DNA of 32,391 nucleotides from an uncultured Marinobacter sp. (GTDB lineage: Bacteria > Pseudomonadota > Gammaproteobacteria > Pseudomonadales > Oleiphilaceae): NCBI GenBank assembly GCA_913057975.1, contig CAJXOQ010000024.1:1-32391 (forward strand), in the 5' to 3' direction. The position numbers and the translations under genes were made by a program. The notes under the pieces were generated by a model. The model saw nothing but the letters and a program-made list of their open reading frames with translations. It was not told where the DNA came from and made no database searches. Shown piece by piece: positions 9,769 to 18,107 of the stretch (position 1 is its first letter; every line of letters starts with the position of its first letter).

Positions 9769-10233
9769 ATGAAAAGAGATTACTGCTATGCGCAGCCTGG
9801 GGTCCACGCCGGCATCGCCCTGATTGAGGTTTTGGTTGCGGTACTCATACTTGGTGTCGGCTTGCTTGGCATGGCCGCCATGCAGGTCCAATCCAGTCAA
9901 ATGACCAATGGGGCGGAACAGCGAACTCAGGCGGTTTTGCTGACGGCGGATATTATGGACAGAATCCGCTCAAACAGGGTTAATCGTGCAGACTATGATG
10001 GGCTCGAGGTTGACCCGGATGATACCGCATGTGCGACGGATTTTGCCCCCAATGCAGCTGCTTCAGTCAGTGCTAACGACATTGCGGAGTGGTCCAATCT
10101 TGTTGTTTGTTTGCTTCCGGAAGGTTCTGCAACGGTAGCGGTCAACAACGCGACAGGAGAAGTCACCGTAACAGTGGATTGGGTCAAGCAGGATCCTGAC
10201 GGTGCTGCGGTGAACCTCAGGACGGTAATTTAA
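9769..10233 (+). CDS. pilV: Minor type IV pilin PilV
   Basis: A 154-residue minor pilin. The leader is 15 residues and ends in Gly, followed by IALIEVLVAVLILGVGLLGMAAMQ, the type III methylation motif with Glu5 retained. QRTQAVLLTADIMDRIRSNR is the typical PilV helix after the membrane segment. The rest is a small, acidic beta-rich domain with two Cys. PilV, PilW and PilX are thought to form the core priming complex with FimU and PilE, helping to carry PilY1 to the pilus tip. GAGGG lies 8 nt before the ATG and overlaps the fimU stop region. The pilV stop is one base before pilW, so translation is probably coupled. Confidence 0.88.
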   Translation: MKRDYCYAQPGVHAGIALIEVLVAVLILGVGLLGMAAMQVQSSQMTNGAEQRTQAVLLTADIMDRIRSNRVNRADYDGLEVDPDDTACATDFAPNAAASVSANDIAEWSNLVVCLLPEGSATVAVNNATGEVTVTVDWVKQDPDGAAVNLRTVI

Positions 10234-10234
10234 C

Positions 10235-11344
10235 ATGACATATCGCCTCCCCTTATCAGGCTCGGGTACACGTTTTCCAGGCAATCATAGAAAAATGGCT
10301 GGCCTCTCTCTCGTAGAGTTGATGATCGCATTGCTCCTGGGGGTCATTCTTACTCTGGGTGCCACTCAAGTGTATCTTGGCACGAGTCAGACGTATCGAT
10401 TGACCGATGCAGTCGCTCACGCTCAGGAAAATATCAGATTTGCTACCTCAATGATTCAGCGCGACGTTCGCGGAGCGGGCGGGCTTGCGTGCCTGCAGGA
10501 CACCAGTGACGTCACCGTTAAGCTCCAGGGAACTCGTGTGGTTCCGATCGGCGACGGTATCCTTGGTTGGGAAGCTGCGGGAACCGGGATCGATGATGAG
10601 CATGATGCCAGGGATGATTTGGCTGCCGATGCCGCCGAGTGGTCAGAAGGGGCGGGCACAGGCGTATTCCCAGCAGAGCTAACAGGAGAAGTTGTTAGTG
10701 GCACTGATGTTCTCATACTAAACAGTATCTCGACGCTTCCCGTCGAAGTGACTGGCAGCTCAAATGGGAGAATCGACATAGATGATGCGTCAGGCATTCC
10801 TCAAGGACGGATAATTCTCGCAGTCACTGACGATTGTTCTGCGGGTGAATTGTTCCAAAAGGCGAATGCTCCCACCGCTAATTCAGTCACAATAGCTGGA
10901 GCCGGCTTTAATCCGGGAAACAGCCCCTCAACGTTTGCTTTGTCCTACACAGCAGGAGCAAAGGTTGCAGCACATAGCACGGTTGCTTACTACATAGGCA
11001 TTGGAGCTTCCGGTGCTCCATCGTTGTTCCGGCAGCGACTGGATACGGCACCTGAAGGCCCTCAGGAGTTGGTCGAAGGTGTTGAGTCCATGCAGGTTTT
11101 GTATGGCGTGTCTACGGGAGCCGTGAAACGGGCGGATACATATGTAACGGCTGACAACGTGGGCAATTGGCAAAATGTCGTCAGCGTGCGTGTTGCATTT
11201 ATCGCGCGAAGCAATGATGGCGCGAATAGTGAGAATGTAACCCGGACTTTTAACCTGTTGGGCACTGAGGTTACTTCAGAAAATGACCGTCGAGCGCGCC
11301 TGGTTGCAGCATCCACCATCGGAATAAGAAATCGTTTGGAGTAA
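10235..11344 (+). CDS. pilW: Minor type IV pilin PilW
   Basis: A 369-residue minor pilin, the largest of the group, as expected for PilW (related to GspJ). A 23-residue basic leader ends in Gly and precedes LSLVELMIALLLGVILTLGATQVYL, with Glu5 present. RFATSMIQRDVRGAGGLAC is the conserved PilW segment after the helix. The C-terminal region has a long beta-rich domain containing the stretch FRQRLDTAPEGPQELVEGVE seen in PilW proteins, and ends in SVRVAFIARS and a short tail. Its stop overlaps the pilX start by one base. An internal ATG at 10295 would leave only a three-residue leader and is less likely. Confidence 0.87.
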   Translation: MTYRLPLSGSGTRFPGNHRKMAGLSLVELMIALLLGVILTLGATQVYLGTSQTYRLTDAVAHAQENIRFATSMIQRDVRGAGGLACLQDTSDVTVKLQGTRVVPIGDGILGWEAAGTGIDDEHDARDDLAADAAEWSEGAGTGVFPAELTGEVVSGTDVLILNSISTLPVEVTGSSNGRIDIDDASGIPQGRIILAVTDDCSAGELFQKANAPTANSVTIAGAGFNPGNSPSTFALSYTAGAKVAAHSTVAYYIGIGASGAPSLFRQRLDTAPEGPQELVEGVESMQVLYGVSTGAVKRADTYVTADNVGNWQNVVSVRVAFIARSNDGANSENVTRTFNLLGTEVTSENDRRARLVAASTIGIRNRLE

Positions 11345-11823
11345 TGGCAATGAGAGCTAACAGTTATTCTAGATGTTTACAGTCAGGCAGTGCGCTCATT
11401 GTGTCGCTCATTATGTTGCTGCTTATTTCGCTGATTGGTGTGGGCAGTATGCAGGGCACAATTTTGCAAGAGCGAATGGCGTCGAATCTACACGACAGAA
11501 ATATCGCCTTCCAGGCAAGCGAGCGTGCTCTGAGAGTTGGGGAGAACTGGTTGGCTGCTTCCGCCGGCTCTGCCCTTACGAATGATCGGCTTGACGACCC
11601 CGAAAGCTGGGATGGTGCCACAGACGCGGTTACAGTTGCGGCTAATGACGATCAGCTATCGGCTGATCCTGCATATCATACAGGCTGGGTGTCTGTTTTT
11701 TGTCCAGGCCTGCAAGCCGGTGCAGCTTGCTTCGACCGATTTGCAGTAACGTCGAGAGGACAAGGCGGTACCGACACTTCTATTGTAATTCTGCAATCCA
11801 TGTTTATGCCCCAACCACTTTAA
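11344..11823 (+). CDS. pilX: Minor type IV pilin PilX
   Basis: A 159-residue PilX-type minor pilin. The leader ends QSG and is followed by SALIVSLIMLLLISLIGVGSMQ. Position 5 of the mature protein is Val rather than Glu, which is usual for the PilX_N family and for GspK-like tip subunits and is thought to suit the first subunit inserted. The segment QERMASNLHDRNIAFQASE is typical. The C-terminal domain is acidic with two Cys. It overlaps pilW by one base (TAATG) and may instead start at the second Met (11350). It lies 42 bp upstream of pilY1. Confidence 0.85.
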   Translation: MAMRANSYSRCLQSGSALIVSLIMLLLISLIGVGSMQGTILQERMASNLHDRNIAFQASERALRVGENWLAASAGSALTNDRLDDPESWDGATDAVTVAANDDQLSADPAYHTGWVSVFCPGLQAGAACFDRFAVTSRGQGGTDTSIVILQSMFMPQPL

Positions 11824-11865
11824 CTGAAAAGAGCAACCTTCAAGTTTATGAAGGAGAGGGATGTG

Positions 11866-14800
11866 ATGAAAAATAAAACTGTTAGAAACTTTATTCCGAA
11901 CTGCTTCAATGTTGCGTTAGCTAGTTGCCTTTTCAGTTTAATGACGGTTCATTCTGCATTGGCTGCGCCGGTTGAAATAGCGGACGTGCCTCCGTTTCTG
12001 GGTGGATCGGTAGCTCCGAACATCATGTTCATTATTGATGACTCGGGCTCAATGCAATTTGAAATGCCTGAAACCAGCGATAATCAAGCGACTGAGTATC
12101 TTTTTCCACCCGTGAGTAATATGTATGGGGGGGGGATTTACACCGACAATGTTTTCACCTTTAGTGAAAACAATCGATACAATCGCTATTTCCGTTCATC
12201 GGCCAACAACCCTTTTTTCTATGACCCCACTAAAACATATGAGCCTTGGTTTAAAGGCGATAAGTCTCAGTGGCCGGATGCTTCACCAAATGGGGCTTAT
12301 TACTTTCCAGGGCGTACTGCTTCCGGGACATTAAATCTGCTGGTGGAGCAGGAATATGACGAGTGGGTTGAAGATGACGGTGATTATGAGGGCAATGATG
12401 ACAGGGATTACTGGCCGATCACCTACTATAAACTCAAATCATCTACGTCGGATCGCTGGGACAAAGACAGTTATGTTCAGTATCAGATCAGGGGTGGGGT
12501 TGGATACGTAAAAGATCTCGATTCGGAAGTACGATCCATTGTCTCACAGTTCGATCATGACGGTGTGACCAGAACAGTTGCGGAGGAAGCGCAGAACTTT
12601 GCAAACTGGTTTTCTTATCACAGATCGAGAACTTTGGCTGCGCGCTCTGGTATCGGTAACGCTTTTTCCCAACAGAAAGAGGGGATGCGTGTTGGTTATG
12701 GCCGTCTGAATAAAAACTCTGGAAGCGTTGACGGTGTAAACACGTCGGTGATAGTCAACGGCGTCCGTCTGTTCAAGGGCTCTGACCGCGAGAGTTTTTT
12801 TACGCGGCTTTACACTGACGGTGTTCCGAACGCAGGTACTCCGCTCCGTAACGCGCTTTACCGAGCAGGCAGATACTATGAGCGTTCTGACGATGCCGGT
12901 CCTTGGGCGGCAGAGCCAGGTGGTAGCAATAATGCAGACCATCTGGAGTGCCGGCAGTCCTTTACGATTTTGATGACAGATGGATATCGGAGCGGCTCAT
13001 TATCGCCAGATTTGGGGAACGTTGATGGTTCTGACGGTGATAGTATTGGCGACTACCAATACGAGCCCACCTCCCCATTTGAAGATGATTACAGCAATAC
13101 CTTGGCCGATGTTGCTATGCGTTATTGGGCACGAGACCTCCGGGAGGATCTGCCAAACGACGTGCCGGTGAGTCAAAAAGACGGAAATATCGATCCGGCG
13201 TTCTGGCAGCACATGGTGACTTTTGGGGTCGGCTTGGGTGTGTCTGGGAGCATAGACCCTACATCTGCATTCAATGCGATCAGCACTGGCGATCAAATCG
13301 ATTGGCCGAACCCTAACAGTAATGCGGCGAAGGTCGATGACTTGCTGCATGCCGCTGTGAATGGCCGTGGTGGCTTCTTTAATGCGGCGGATCCCGAAAC
13401 CTTTGCAACCCAGCTTGCCGACGTTCTTTTTGATATTGTGTCGCGAGTGGAGGAATCCTCAACGTCGGCAGCAGCAAGCTCCGCCGTGTTACGTGAGGAC
13501 GCCCTGAGCTTCTCTGCCGGTTTCCGCAGTACAGATTGGAGCGGGGCATTGCAAGCAGCGGAGATTCTATCAGGAGGAGCTCGAGGAAGGCTGATTTGGG
13601 ATGCTGAGTTCGGACTTGCAAGCAAAGGGGCCTCCGCCCGCAATATATTCACTTCCTCTGGTGGTTCGGGAGTAGCTCTGAGTAATCTTGCCAGTCTGTC
13701 AGCTGCACAGTTGGCGGCACTAAATACTGGTCTTGATGGGACCGTTGACGGTCTTGGTCAGGATCGTATTGATTGGCTTCGTGGGGATAACTCTGCCAAC
13801 GCCGGATTTAGGGATCGGATGTATTCTCCTTCAGACGAAGGCACAGATAGGCTACGTCTACTGGGTGACATTATCGGTTCCGACCCCCAATTTGCTGGTA
13901 AGACCAACTTCGGTCATCGTCGCCTTCCAGGTGCGGAAGGTAGCTCTTATGCGACATACCGTTCAAGTTCGGACTATCAGGATCGTGCCGATGTGATTTA
14001 CGTTGGTGCCAATGACGGGTATCTCCACGGTTTCAACGCTTTGAACGGTGAAGAGTTGTTGGCATATATGCCGAGCGAGTTGTTGGAGTCCGCCGAAGGC
14101 TCTGCTTTCGCGCAAATCAATGCCCTGATGGACCCAGGCTATGGTCATCGCTACTTCGTAGACGGAACACCTACTGTTGGCGACGCGTATATCAACGACC
14201 AATGGAAAACTCTGTTAGTCGGAACGATGGGAGCTGGCGGAAAGACAGTGTTCGCGCTCGACGTAAGTGATCCCGAGAACTTTGATGCAAATGATGTCCT
14301 TTGGGAGTTTACTGATTCTGAGTTGGGATATGGAGTAGAGGCGCCGCAGATCGTTCGGTTGCCATCCGGGGAATGGGCGGCCGTCTTTGGTAATGGTTAC
14401 AACAGCGATTCGAATGAGTCAGCGATGTTTATCGTTGATCTTGAAGACGGTTCACTGATCGCCCGGGTCGAGACTGGTGAAGGGGACTCTGGATCACCCA
14501 ATGGTATGGCTACCCCCGCGGTTCTTGTGAATCAGAGTAGCGGTATCGCCAAAGCAGCGTATGCCGGAGACCTGCAGGGAAATCTATGGCGAGTAGATCT
14601 GACCGCCAGTAATGTGAGTTCCAACGGTGCTTTGAATAAGCTCTTTACAGCAGAATTGACCGATGGTTCGCGCCAGCCGATTACTGCTGCTCCTTCATTG
14701 GCTCTTGATCCAAACGGTGGCCCTGGCGATATTGTCGTGGTCATAGGGACCGGGTCCTATTTTCGCGTAACAGACAGCGGTGACAATCAGATTCAAAGTC

Positions 14801-15492
14801 TTTATGGCATTTTGGATGATGGGTCGGCTAGCAATGTTGGTCGCGGAGATCTACTTGAGCAAGAAATAACCACCCAAACCCAGACCGATTACCAGGTTGA
14901 TAGAGACGGCTCGATTTCGACGGAATCGGTAGACGTGCGGGTCGTATCAGATAATACACTTGGAGCCTCCGATGACGGCTGGCACCTGGATCTCGATACC
15001 TCATCTGGAGAGCGAGTTGTCAGTCGTGCTTCTTTTCCATCAGGGTTTCCTGTGAAAAGAGTGCGGTTTAGTACTCTGATTCCAGATAATAATGATTGCG
15101 GTGGCGGCCGCGATGGGTATCTGATGGATGTTGATTTGGCGACGGGCGGAAAAACCGATAACGCTGTGTTTGACCTTAATCGTGACGGCAAGTTCGACAC
15201 CGCAGACGCTTCTGGATCGGAGGTCGTGAACGGTATCAAGGGCGTTGTGTCGGGCGAAGAAATACGGGTCGTCCTCGATAATCAAACGGACTTGTTTGTA
15301 GATTCTGTTATTGAGGATCTGCCTGACGATTACGACGGTCCCGTCGATCCCACGACCGATGATCCCAATGATGGTGACGGCGGCGATGACGACGACGAAG
15401 ACGAAGACGGAAACGCTCCCTGTGAGGGACCCACCTGTGGGGATGCAGAGGGGTACAATTTCGGGCGTCAAAACTGGGAAGAGCTACGGTAA
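11866..15492 (+). CDS. pilY1: Type IV pilus tip adhesin PilY1 (PilC family)
   Basis: A 1208-residue secreted adhesin and regulator of pilus extension/retraction, carried by the minor pilin complex. I chose the ATG at 11866 (AGGAG 9 nt upstream) over 11848; it gives a clean signal peptide ending LAA before PVEIADVPP. The N-terminal half is von Willebrand A-like with a MIDAS-type DDSGSM near residues 60-65 and ILMTDGY later. The C-terminal half is the PilY1/PilC beta-propeller (LRGD, LLGDIIGSDPQF, VIYVGANDGYLHGFNALNGE, TPTVGDAY). RGD is at 639-641 behind an Asn/Asp ladder (N620, D624, D628), and an EF-hand-like loop DLNRDGKFD starts at 1103. A very acidic, Asp-rich tail with two Cys precedes the end. 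An uninterrupted G9 run (12127-12135) encodes Gly88-90; single-base slippage would truncate the protein. Confidence 0.93.
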   Translation: MKNKTVRNFIPNCFNVALASCLFSLMTVHSALAAPVEIADVPPFLGGSVAPNIMFIIDDSGSMQFEMPETSDNQATEYLFPPVSNMYGGGIYTDNVFTFSENNRYNRYFRSSANNPFFYDPTKTYEPWFKGDKSQWPDASPNGAYYFPGRTASGTLNLLVEQEYDEWVEDDGDYEGNDDRDYWPITYYKLKSSTSDRWDKDSYVQYQIRGGVGYVKDLDSEVRSIVSQFDHDGVTRTVAEEAQNFANWFSYHRSRTLAARSGIGNAFSQQKEGMRVGYGRLNKNSGSVDGVNTSVIVNGVRLFKGSDRESFFTRLYTDGVPNAGTPLRNALYRAGRYYERSDDAGPWAAEPGGSNNADHLECRQSFTILMTDGYRSGSLSPDLGNVDGSDGDSIGDYQYEPTSPFEDDYSNTLADVAMRYWARDLREDLPNDVPVSQKDGNIDPAFWQHMVTFGVGLGVSGSIDPTSAFNAISTGDQIDWPNPNSNAAKVDDLLHAAVNGRGGFFNAADPETFATQLADVLFDIVSRVEESSTSAAASSAVLREDALSFSAGFRSTDWSGALQAAEILSGGARGRLIWDAEFGLASKGASARNIFTSSGGSGVALSNLASLSAAQLAALNTGLDGTVDGLGQDRIDWLRGDNSANAGFRDRMYSPSDEGTDRLRLLGDIIGSDPQFAGKTNFGHRRLPGAEGSSYATYRSSSDYQDRADVIYVGANDGYLHGFNALNGEELLAYMPSELLESAEGSAFAQINALMDPGYGHRYFVDGTPTVGDAYINDQWKTLLVGTMGAGGKTVFALDVSDPENFDANDVLWEFTDSELGYGVEAPQIVRLPSGEWAAVFGNGYNSDSNESAMFIVDLEDGSLIARVETGEGDSGSPNGMATPAVLVNQSSGIAKAAYAGDLQGNLWRVDLTASNVSSNGALNKLFTAELTDGSRQPITAAPSLALDPNGGPGDIVVVIGTGSYFRVTDSGDNQIQSLYGILDDGSASNVGRGDLLEQEITTQTQTDYQVDRDGSISTESVDVRVVSDNTLGASDDGWHLDLDTSSGERVVSRASFPSGFPVKRVRFSTLIPDNNDCGGGRDGYLMDVDLATGGKTDNAVFDLNRDGKFDTADASGSEVVNGIKGVVSGEEIRVVLDNQTDLFVDSVIEDLPDDYDGPVDPTTDDPNDGDGGDDDDEDEDGNAPCEGPTCGDAEGYNFGRQNWEELR
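12127..12135 (+). repeat. Homopolymeric G9 tract inside pilY1
   Basis: Nine consecutive G residues encode three glycines (88-90) of PilY1. I saw no longer homopolymer in the window (the next is A7 in the terminator at 974-980). Losing one G shifts reading to a frame that stops at TAA 12332-12334; gaining one stops at TAG 12162-12164. Only lengths differing by multiples of three keep the frame open. Confidence 0.9.
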
Positions 15493-15498
15493 TTTAGA

Positions 15499-15520
15499 TA
15501 GCCACACTAGTGTGTGGCTA
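15499..15520. repeat. Hairpin between pilY1 and pilE
   Basis: A perfect 9-bp inverted repeat (TAGCCACAC / GTGTGGCTA) closes a TAGT loop just after the pilY1 stop and 38 bp before the pilE ATG. The downstream sequence AAGGTTTCTGTTTTG is only moderately T-rich, so it could be a weak terminator, an mRNA 3'-end stabiliser, or a processing site that sets the ratio of pilY1 to pilE message. Confidence 0.7.
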
Positions 15521-15557
15521 AAGGTTTCTGTTTTGTTCATAAAGGTGGCTGTTTCAA

Positions 15558-15989
15558 ATGGTTAACAAAGCGCAATTAACGATATCAGTACGTGGTTTTA
15601 CGCTTATTGAGCTTATGATTGTTGTAGCCATTATCGGCATCATTGCCGCTATTGCAGTGCCGAGCTATCAGCAGTATGTGGAATCCACACGAAGAACAAC
15701 GGCACAGGGAGATCTGCTTGAACTATCCCAGTTCATGGAACGCAGATATACAAACGGCTATGACTATAGAGATGGCGCTGGCAATGCGCCTGCTCTGCCT
15801 TTTACCACTCAACCGAGACAAGGAGCGCCTGTGTTCTATAACTACGCATTCCAGGGCGCTGTTGGCAGGACCACTTTCGTCCTGCAGGCGACGCCAGCTG
15901 GAGGTCAGTCGAATGACGACTGCGGTTGGTTGCGAATTGATGAGGCAGGCGTGAGAACCAGCGAATCAGGCGATGCAGATTGCTGGTGA
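15558..15989 (+). CDS. pilE: Minor type IV pilin PilE
   Basis: A 143-residue type IVa pilin-like protein. The 13-residue leader ends RG, followed by [28 protein letters not shown], the classic type IVa N-terminal helix with Glu5. The globular domain has [21 protein letters not shown] and a C-terminal Cys pair (DDCGW and DADCW) forming the expected D-region disulfide loop. Position at the end of the fimU operon and short length support the minor pilin PilE rather than the major pilin PilA, which is not in this window. PilE is thought to link the tip complex to the pilus shaft. AAAGGTGG lies about 10 nt before the ATG. It converges on fimT with a 28-bp gap. Confidence 0.88.
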   Translation: MVNKAQLTISVRGFTLIELMIVVAIIGIIAAIAVPSYQQYVESTRRTTAQGDLLELSQFMERRYTNGYDYRDGAGNAPALPFTTQPRQGAPVFYNYAFQGAVGRTTFVLQATPAGGQSNDDCGWLRIDEAGVRTSESGDADCW

Positions 15990-16017
15990 TCCTCTTTTTA
16001 GCCAAGTAGTAAGAGGT

Positions 16018-16584
16018 TTAATCACAAGAGACAGGTGTCCCGTCGCTCTTGTTGACAACGTTGTCCCCATCGGTGTCTTGGGCAAACCTTACGCGCCCCG
16101 CAAAGTTCATGATCAACTGGCGTATAAGGTGTTTGTCGTTAGGGTTTTTCGGGCAATAGGTCACATTGCCCAGTGTGCCCTTGGCTTCTCCGAGCGGGCC
16201 GAACTGAAAATATCGCCGACTTCTTGGCGCGGGCATGAGTGCGCCGACTGATGGGGCTTGTATTCGCCTGATAATCGTTTCGTCATTTGTGAGTGACCGG
16301 CTGTTATCCGCGTCTCGAAAAACGAAAAGGTCCTGGTCCCACGAATTTCCGCATCGGTTGGAAAGGTCAAGCGGGCAAACTGTGACAATCGTTCCGCTAG
16401 TGATTGCCTCGCTCCTTGCCAGCTTGAACGCTTGGTATGCGCTTTGTATTGCATGCTGCCCCCTCCCGCTCTTTATTAGATTGAGAGAATAGGAGGTTGC
16501 TGTGAAGGTTATGATCGATAAAATGGTCAGCGCAATACACAGTTCTATGAGAGTTAGTCCTCTCTCAGCATAAGAATGCATCAT
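16018..16584 (-). CDS. fimT: Prepilin-like protein FimT (GspH/FimT family)
   Basis: A 188-residue pseudopilin. A nine-residue leader ends RG and precedes LTLIELCIALTILSIITFTATSY with Glu5 present. The next part (YQAFKLARSEAITSGTIVTVCPLD) is the GspH/FimT signature. The central motif NSWDQDLFVFRDADNSRSLTNDETIIRR is typical of FimT/FimU proteins, as is the C-terminal CD. In Pseudomonas FimT paralogues play a small role in twitching, and in other genera FimT binds DNA during natural transformation; DNA binding here is untested. The ribosome-binding site AAGGA is 5 nt from the first ATG and 8 nt from the second (16581), so the leader may be one residue shorter. It lies 84 bp downstream of pilR on the same strand. 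Confidence 0.85.
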   Translation of the reverse strand: MMHSYAERGLTLIELCIALTILSIITFTATSYSLNLIKSGRGQHAIQSAYQAFKLARSEAITSGTIVTVCPLDLSNRCGNSWDQDLFVFRDADNSRSLTNDETIIRRIQAPSVGALMPAPRSRRYFQFGPLGEAKGTLGNVTYCPKNPNDKHLIRQLIMNFAGRVRFAQDTDGDNVVNKSDGTPVSCD

Positions 16585-16668
16585 TATCTTCCTTGAATTG
16601 ATGAGTTGCCTGGAGCATCCTGCTCAGGCCGCCAGTTTAACGTCTAAGTTGAGTTTCTGATAGCGACT

Positions 16669-18054
16669 TCATTCCATCCCCAGCTTCTTCAACCGATACC
16701 TCAACGCCCTGAAACTGATCCCCAGCCTTTTGGCCGCCGCTGTCTTGTTCCATCGGGTTGCCTCAAGGGCTTTCTCGATAGCTTGCCGTTCAATGGTTTC
16801 CAGGTAGTTTTCCAGGTCAATTTCTCCCTCCGGTACGGCCAGTGCGTCATGCTCAGCGGAGAGCGCCGTGCTGCCGGCGAGTGCGAGTCCGGACGATGTC
16901 GGGCCGTTACCAAGGTGGAGGTCCTCAGGGCCAATCAGGTCTGCATCGCAGAGCGTGAAAGCCCGCTCCAGGATGTTCTCCAGTTCTCGCACATTGCCCG
17001 GGAAATCATAGCCTTTTAGTCTCTCGATCGCCTCGTGGGTCAATGATGCTGGCTCACACTCATATTCCCGGGCAATGCGCTCGAGAATGTGTCTTGAGAG
17101 GAGGTTAATATCATCCGGACGGTCTCTCAGCGCCGGCACCGGCAACTCGATGACGTTGATCCGGTAGAACAGATCCTGGCGAAACTCCCCTTCCGATACC
17201 AGGTTCGGCAGGTCTTTGTGGGTGGCGCTCAGCACGCGGATGTCCACCGGTACCTCTTTGGTGTCGCCCACCGGTCGAACGGCTTTTTCCTGGATGGCGC
17301 GCAGCAGCTTTACCTGCATGGCGAGTGGCAGGTCGGCGACTTCGTCCAGAAACAGCGTGCCGCCATCGGCAGACCGGAATAGGCCGTCCTTGTTGTCAAC
17401 GGCGCCGGTAAAACTCCCTTTCTTGTGACCGAAAAACTCGCTTTCCATCAACTCGGACGGGATCGCACCGCAGTTGACCGCGATAAACGGCTTATCCCGG
17501 CGGGGTCCCTGTATATGGATCATGCGTGCAACCAGCTCCTTGCCGCTGCCAGACTCACCACTGATGAAAACTGGTGCCTGGCTTCTGGCCAGCTTGCGCA
17601 CCTGGTTTCTCAGCCGCTTTATTTCTGCGGATTTGCCCAGCAGAAGGCCTGGTTCATCGGAACCAGAGTCGGCGTCTGACTCTGGTTCCGAGAGCTTGAG
17701 GGCACTGTTGACCAACTCTCGAAGCCGCGGGAGCTCAACCGGCTTGGACACAAAATCGAAGGCCCCGGCCTTCAGGGACTCAATGGCCGTATCCATGTTG
17801 CCGTAGGCGGTAATGACAGCCACCGGGGTGCTGGGCGTATTGTGCTGGATCCATTGCACGAGTTCGATGCCGTTGCCATCGGGCAGGTTCATATCTGTGA
17901 GGCAGAGTTGTGGCTTGTGCTCACCCAGAAGCTTTTTCGCACAGGTGATGTCGGGGGCAGTCAGGGTTGTTATTCCCATTCGGGTCAGAGTAATTTCCAG
18001 GAGGTCCCGGATATCGGGTTCGTCGTCTACGATCAGGGCGGTATGAGTGGTCAT
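16669..18054 (-). CDS. pilR: Sigma-54-dependent response regulator PilR
   Basis: A 461-residue NtrC-family activator that, when phosphorylated by PilS, activates sigma-54 transcription of the major pilin gene in relatives. The receiver domain (residues 1-115) has the acidic pair D10/D11, phospho-acceptor D54 (LTDMNLPDG) and K104. The AAA+ domain shows Walker A GESGSGKE at 166-173, the sigma-54-contact loop GSFTGA at 213-218 and Walker [14 protein letters not shown]. The C-terminus is a Fis-type helix-turn-helix ([20 protein letters not shown]). No major pilin gene lies in the window, so its main target must be elsewhere. It starts 53 bp after the pilS stop and is probably co-transcribed. Confidence 0.95.
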   Translation of the reverse strand: MTTHTALIVDDEPDIRDLLEITLTRMGITTLTAPDITCAKKLLGEHKPQLCLTDMNLPDGNGIELVQWIQHNTPSTPVAVITAYGNMDTAIESLKAGAFDFVSKPVELPRLRELVNSALKLSEPESDADSGSDEPGLLLGKSAEIKRLRNQVRKLARSQAPVFISGESGSGKELVARMIHIQGPRRDKPFIAVNCGAIPSELMESEFFGHKKGSFTGAVDNKDGLFRSADGGTLFLDEVADLPLAMQVKLLRAIQEKAVRPVGDTKEVPVDIRVLSATHKDLPNLVSEGEFRQDLFYRINVIELPVPALRDRPDDINLLSRHILERIAREYECEPASLTHEAIERLKGYDFPGNVRELENILERAFTLCDADLIGPEDLHLGNGPTSSGLALAGSTALSAEHDALAVPEGEIDLENYLETIERQAIEKALEATRWNKTAAAKRLGISFRALRYRLKKLGME

Positions 18055-18107
18055 TGGATTGTTATCGGTTCCATGTCGTTATTCAGACTACCGGGCTTCC
18101 GGATTTG

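Noticed and set aside
15991..16016. CCTCTT/AAGAGG stem between pilE and fimT as a terminator
   Set aside because: Only 6 bp with a 14-nt loop and no clear T-tract; too weak to call.
16585..16668. Sigma-54 promoter between pilR and fimT
   Set aside because: I looked for GG-N10-GC with a TGGCAC-type context on the - strand; GG/GC pairs are present but at the wrong spacing.
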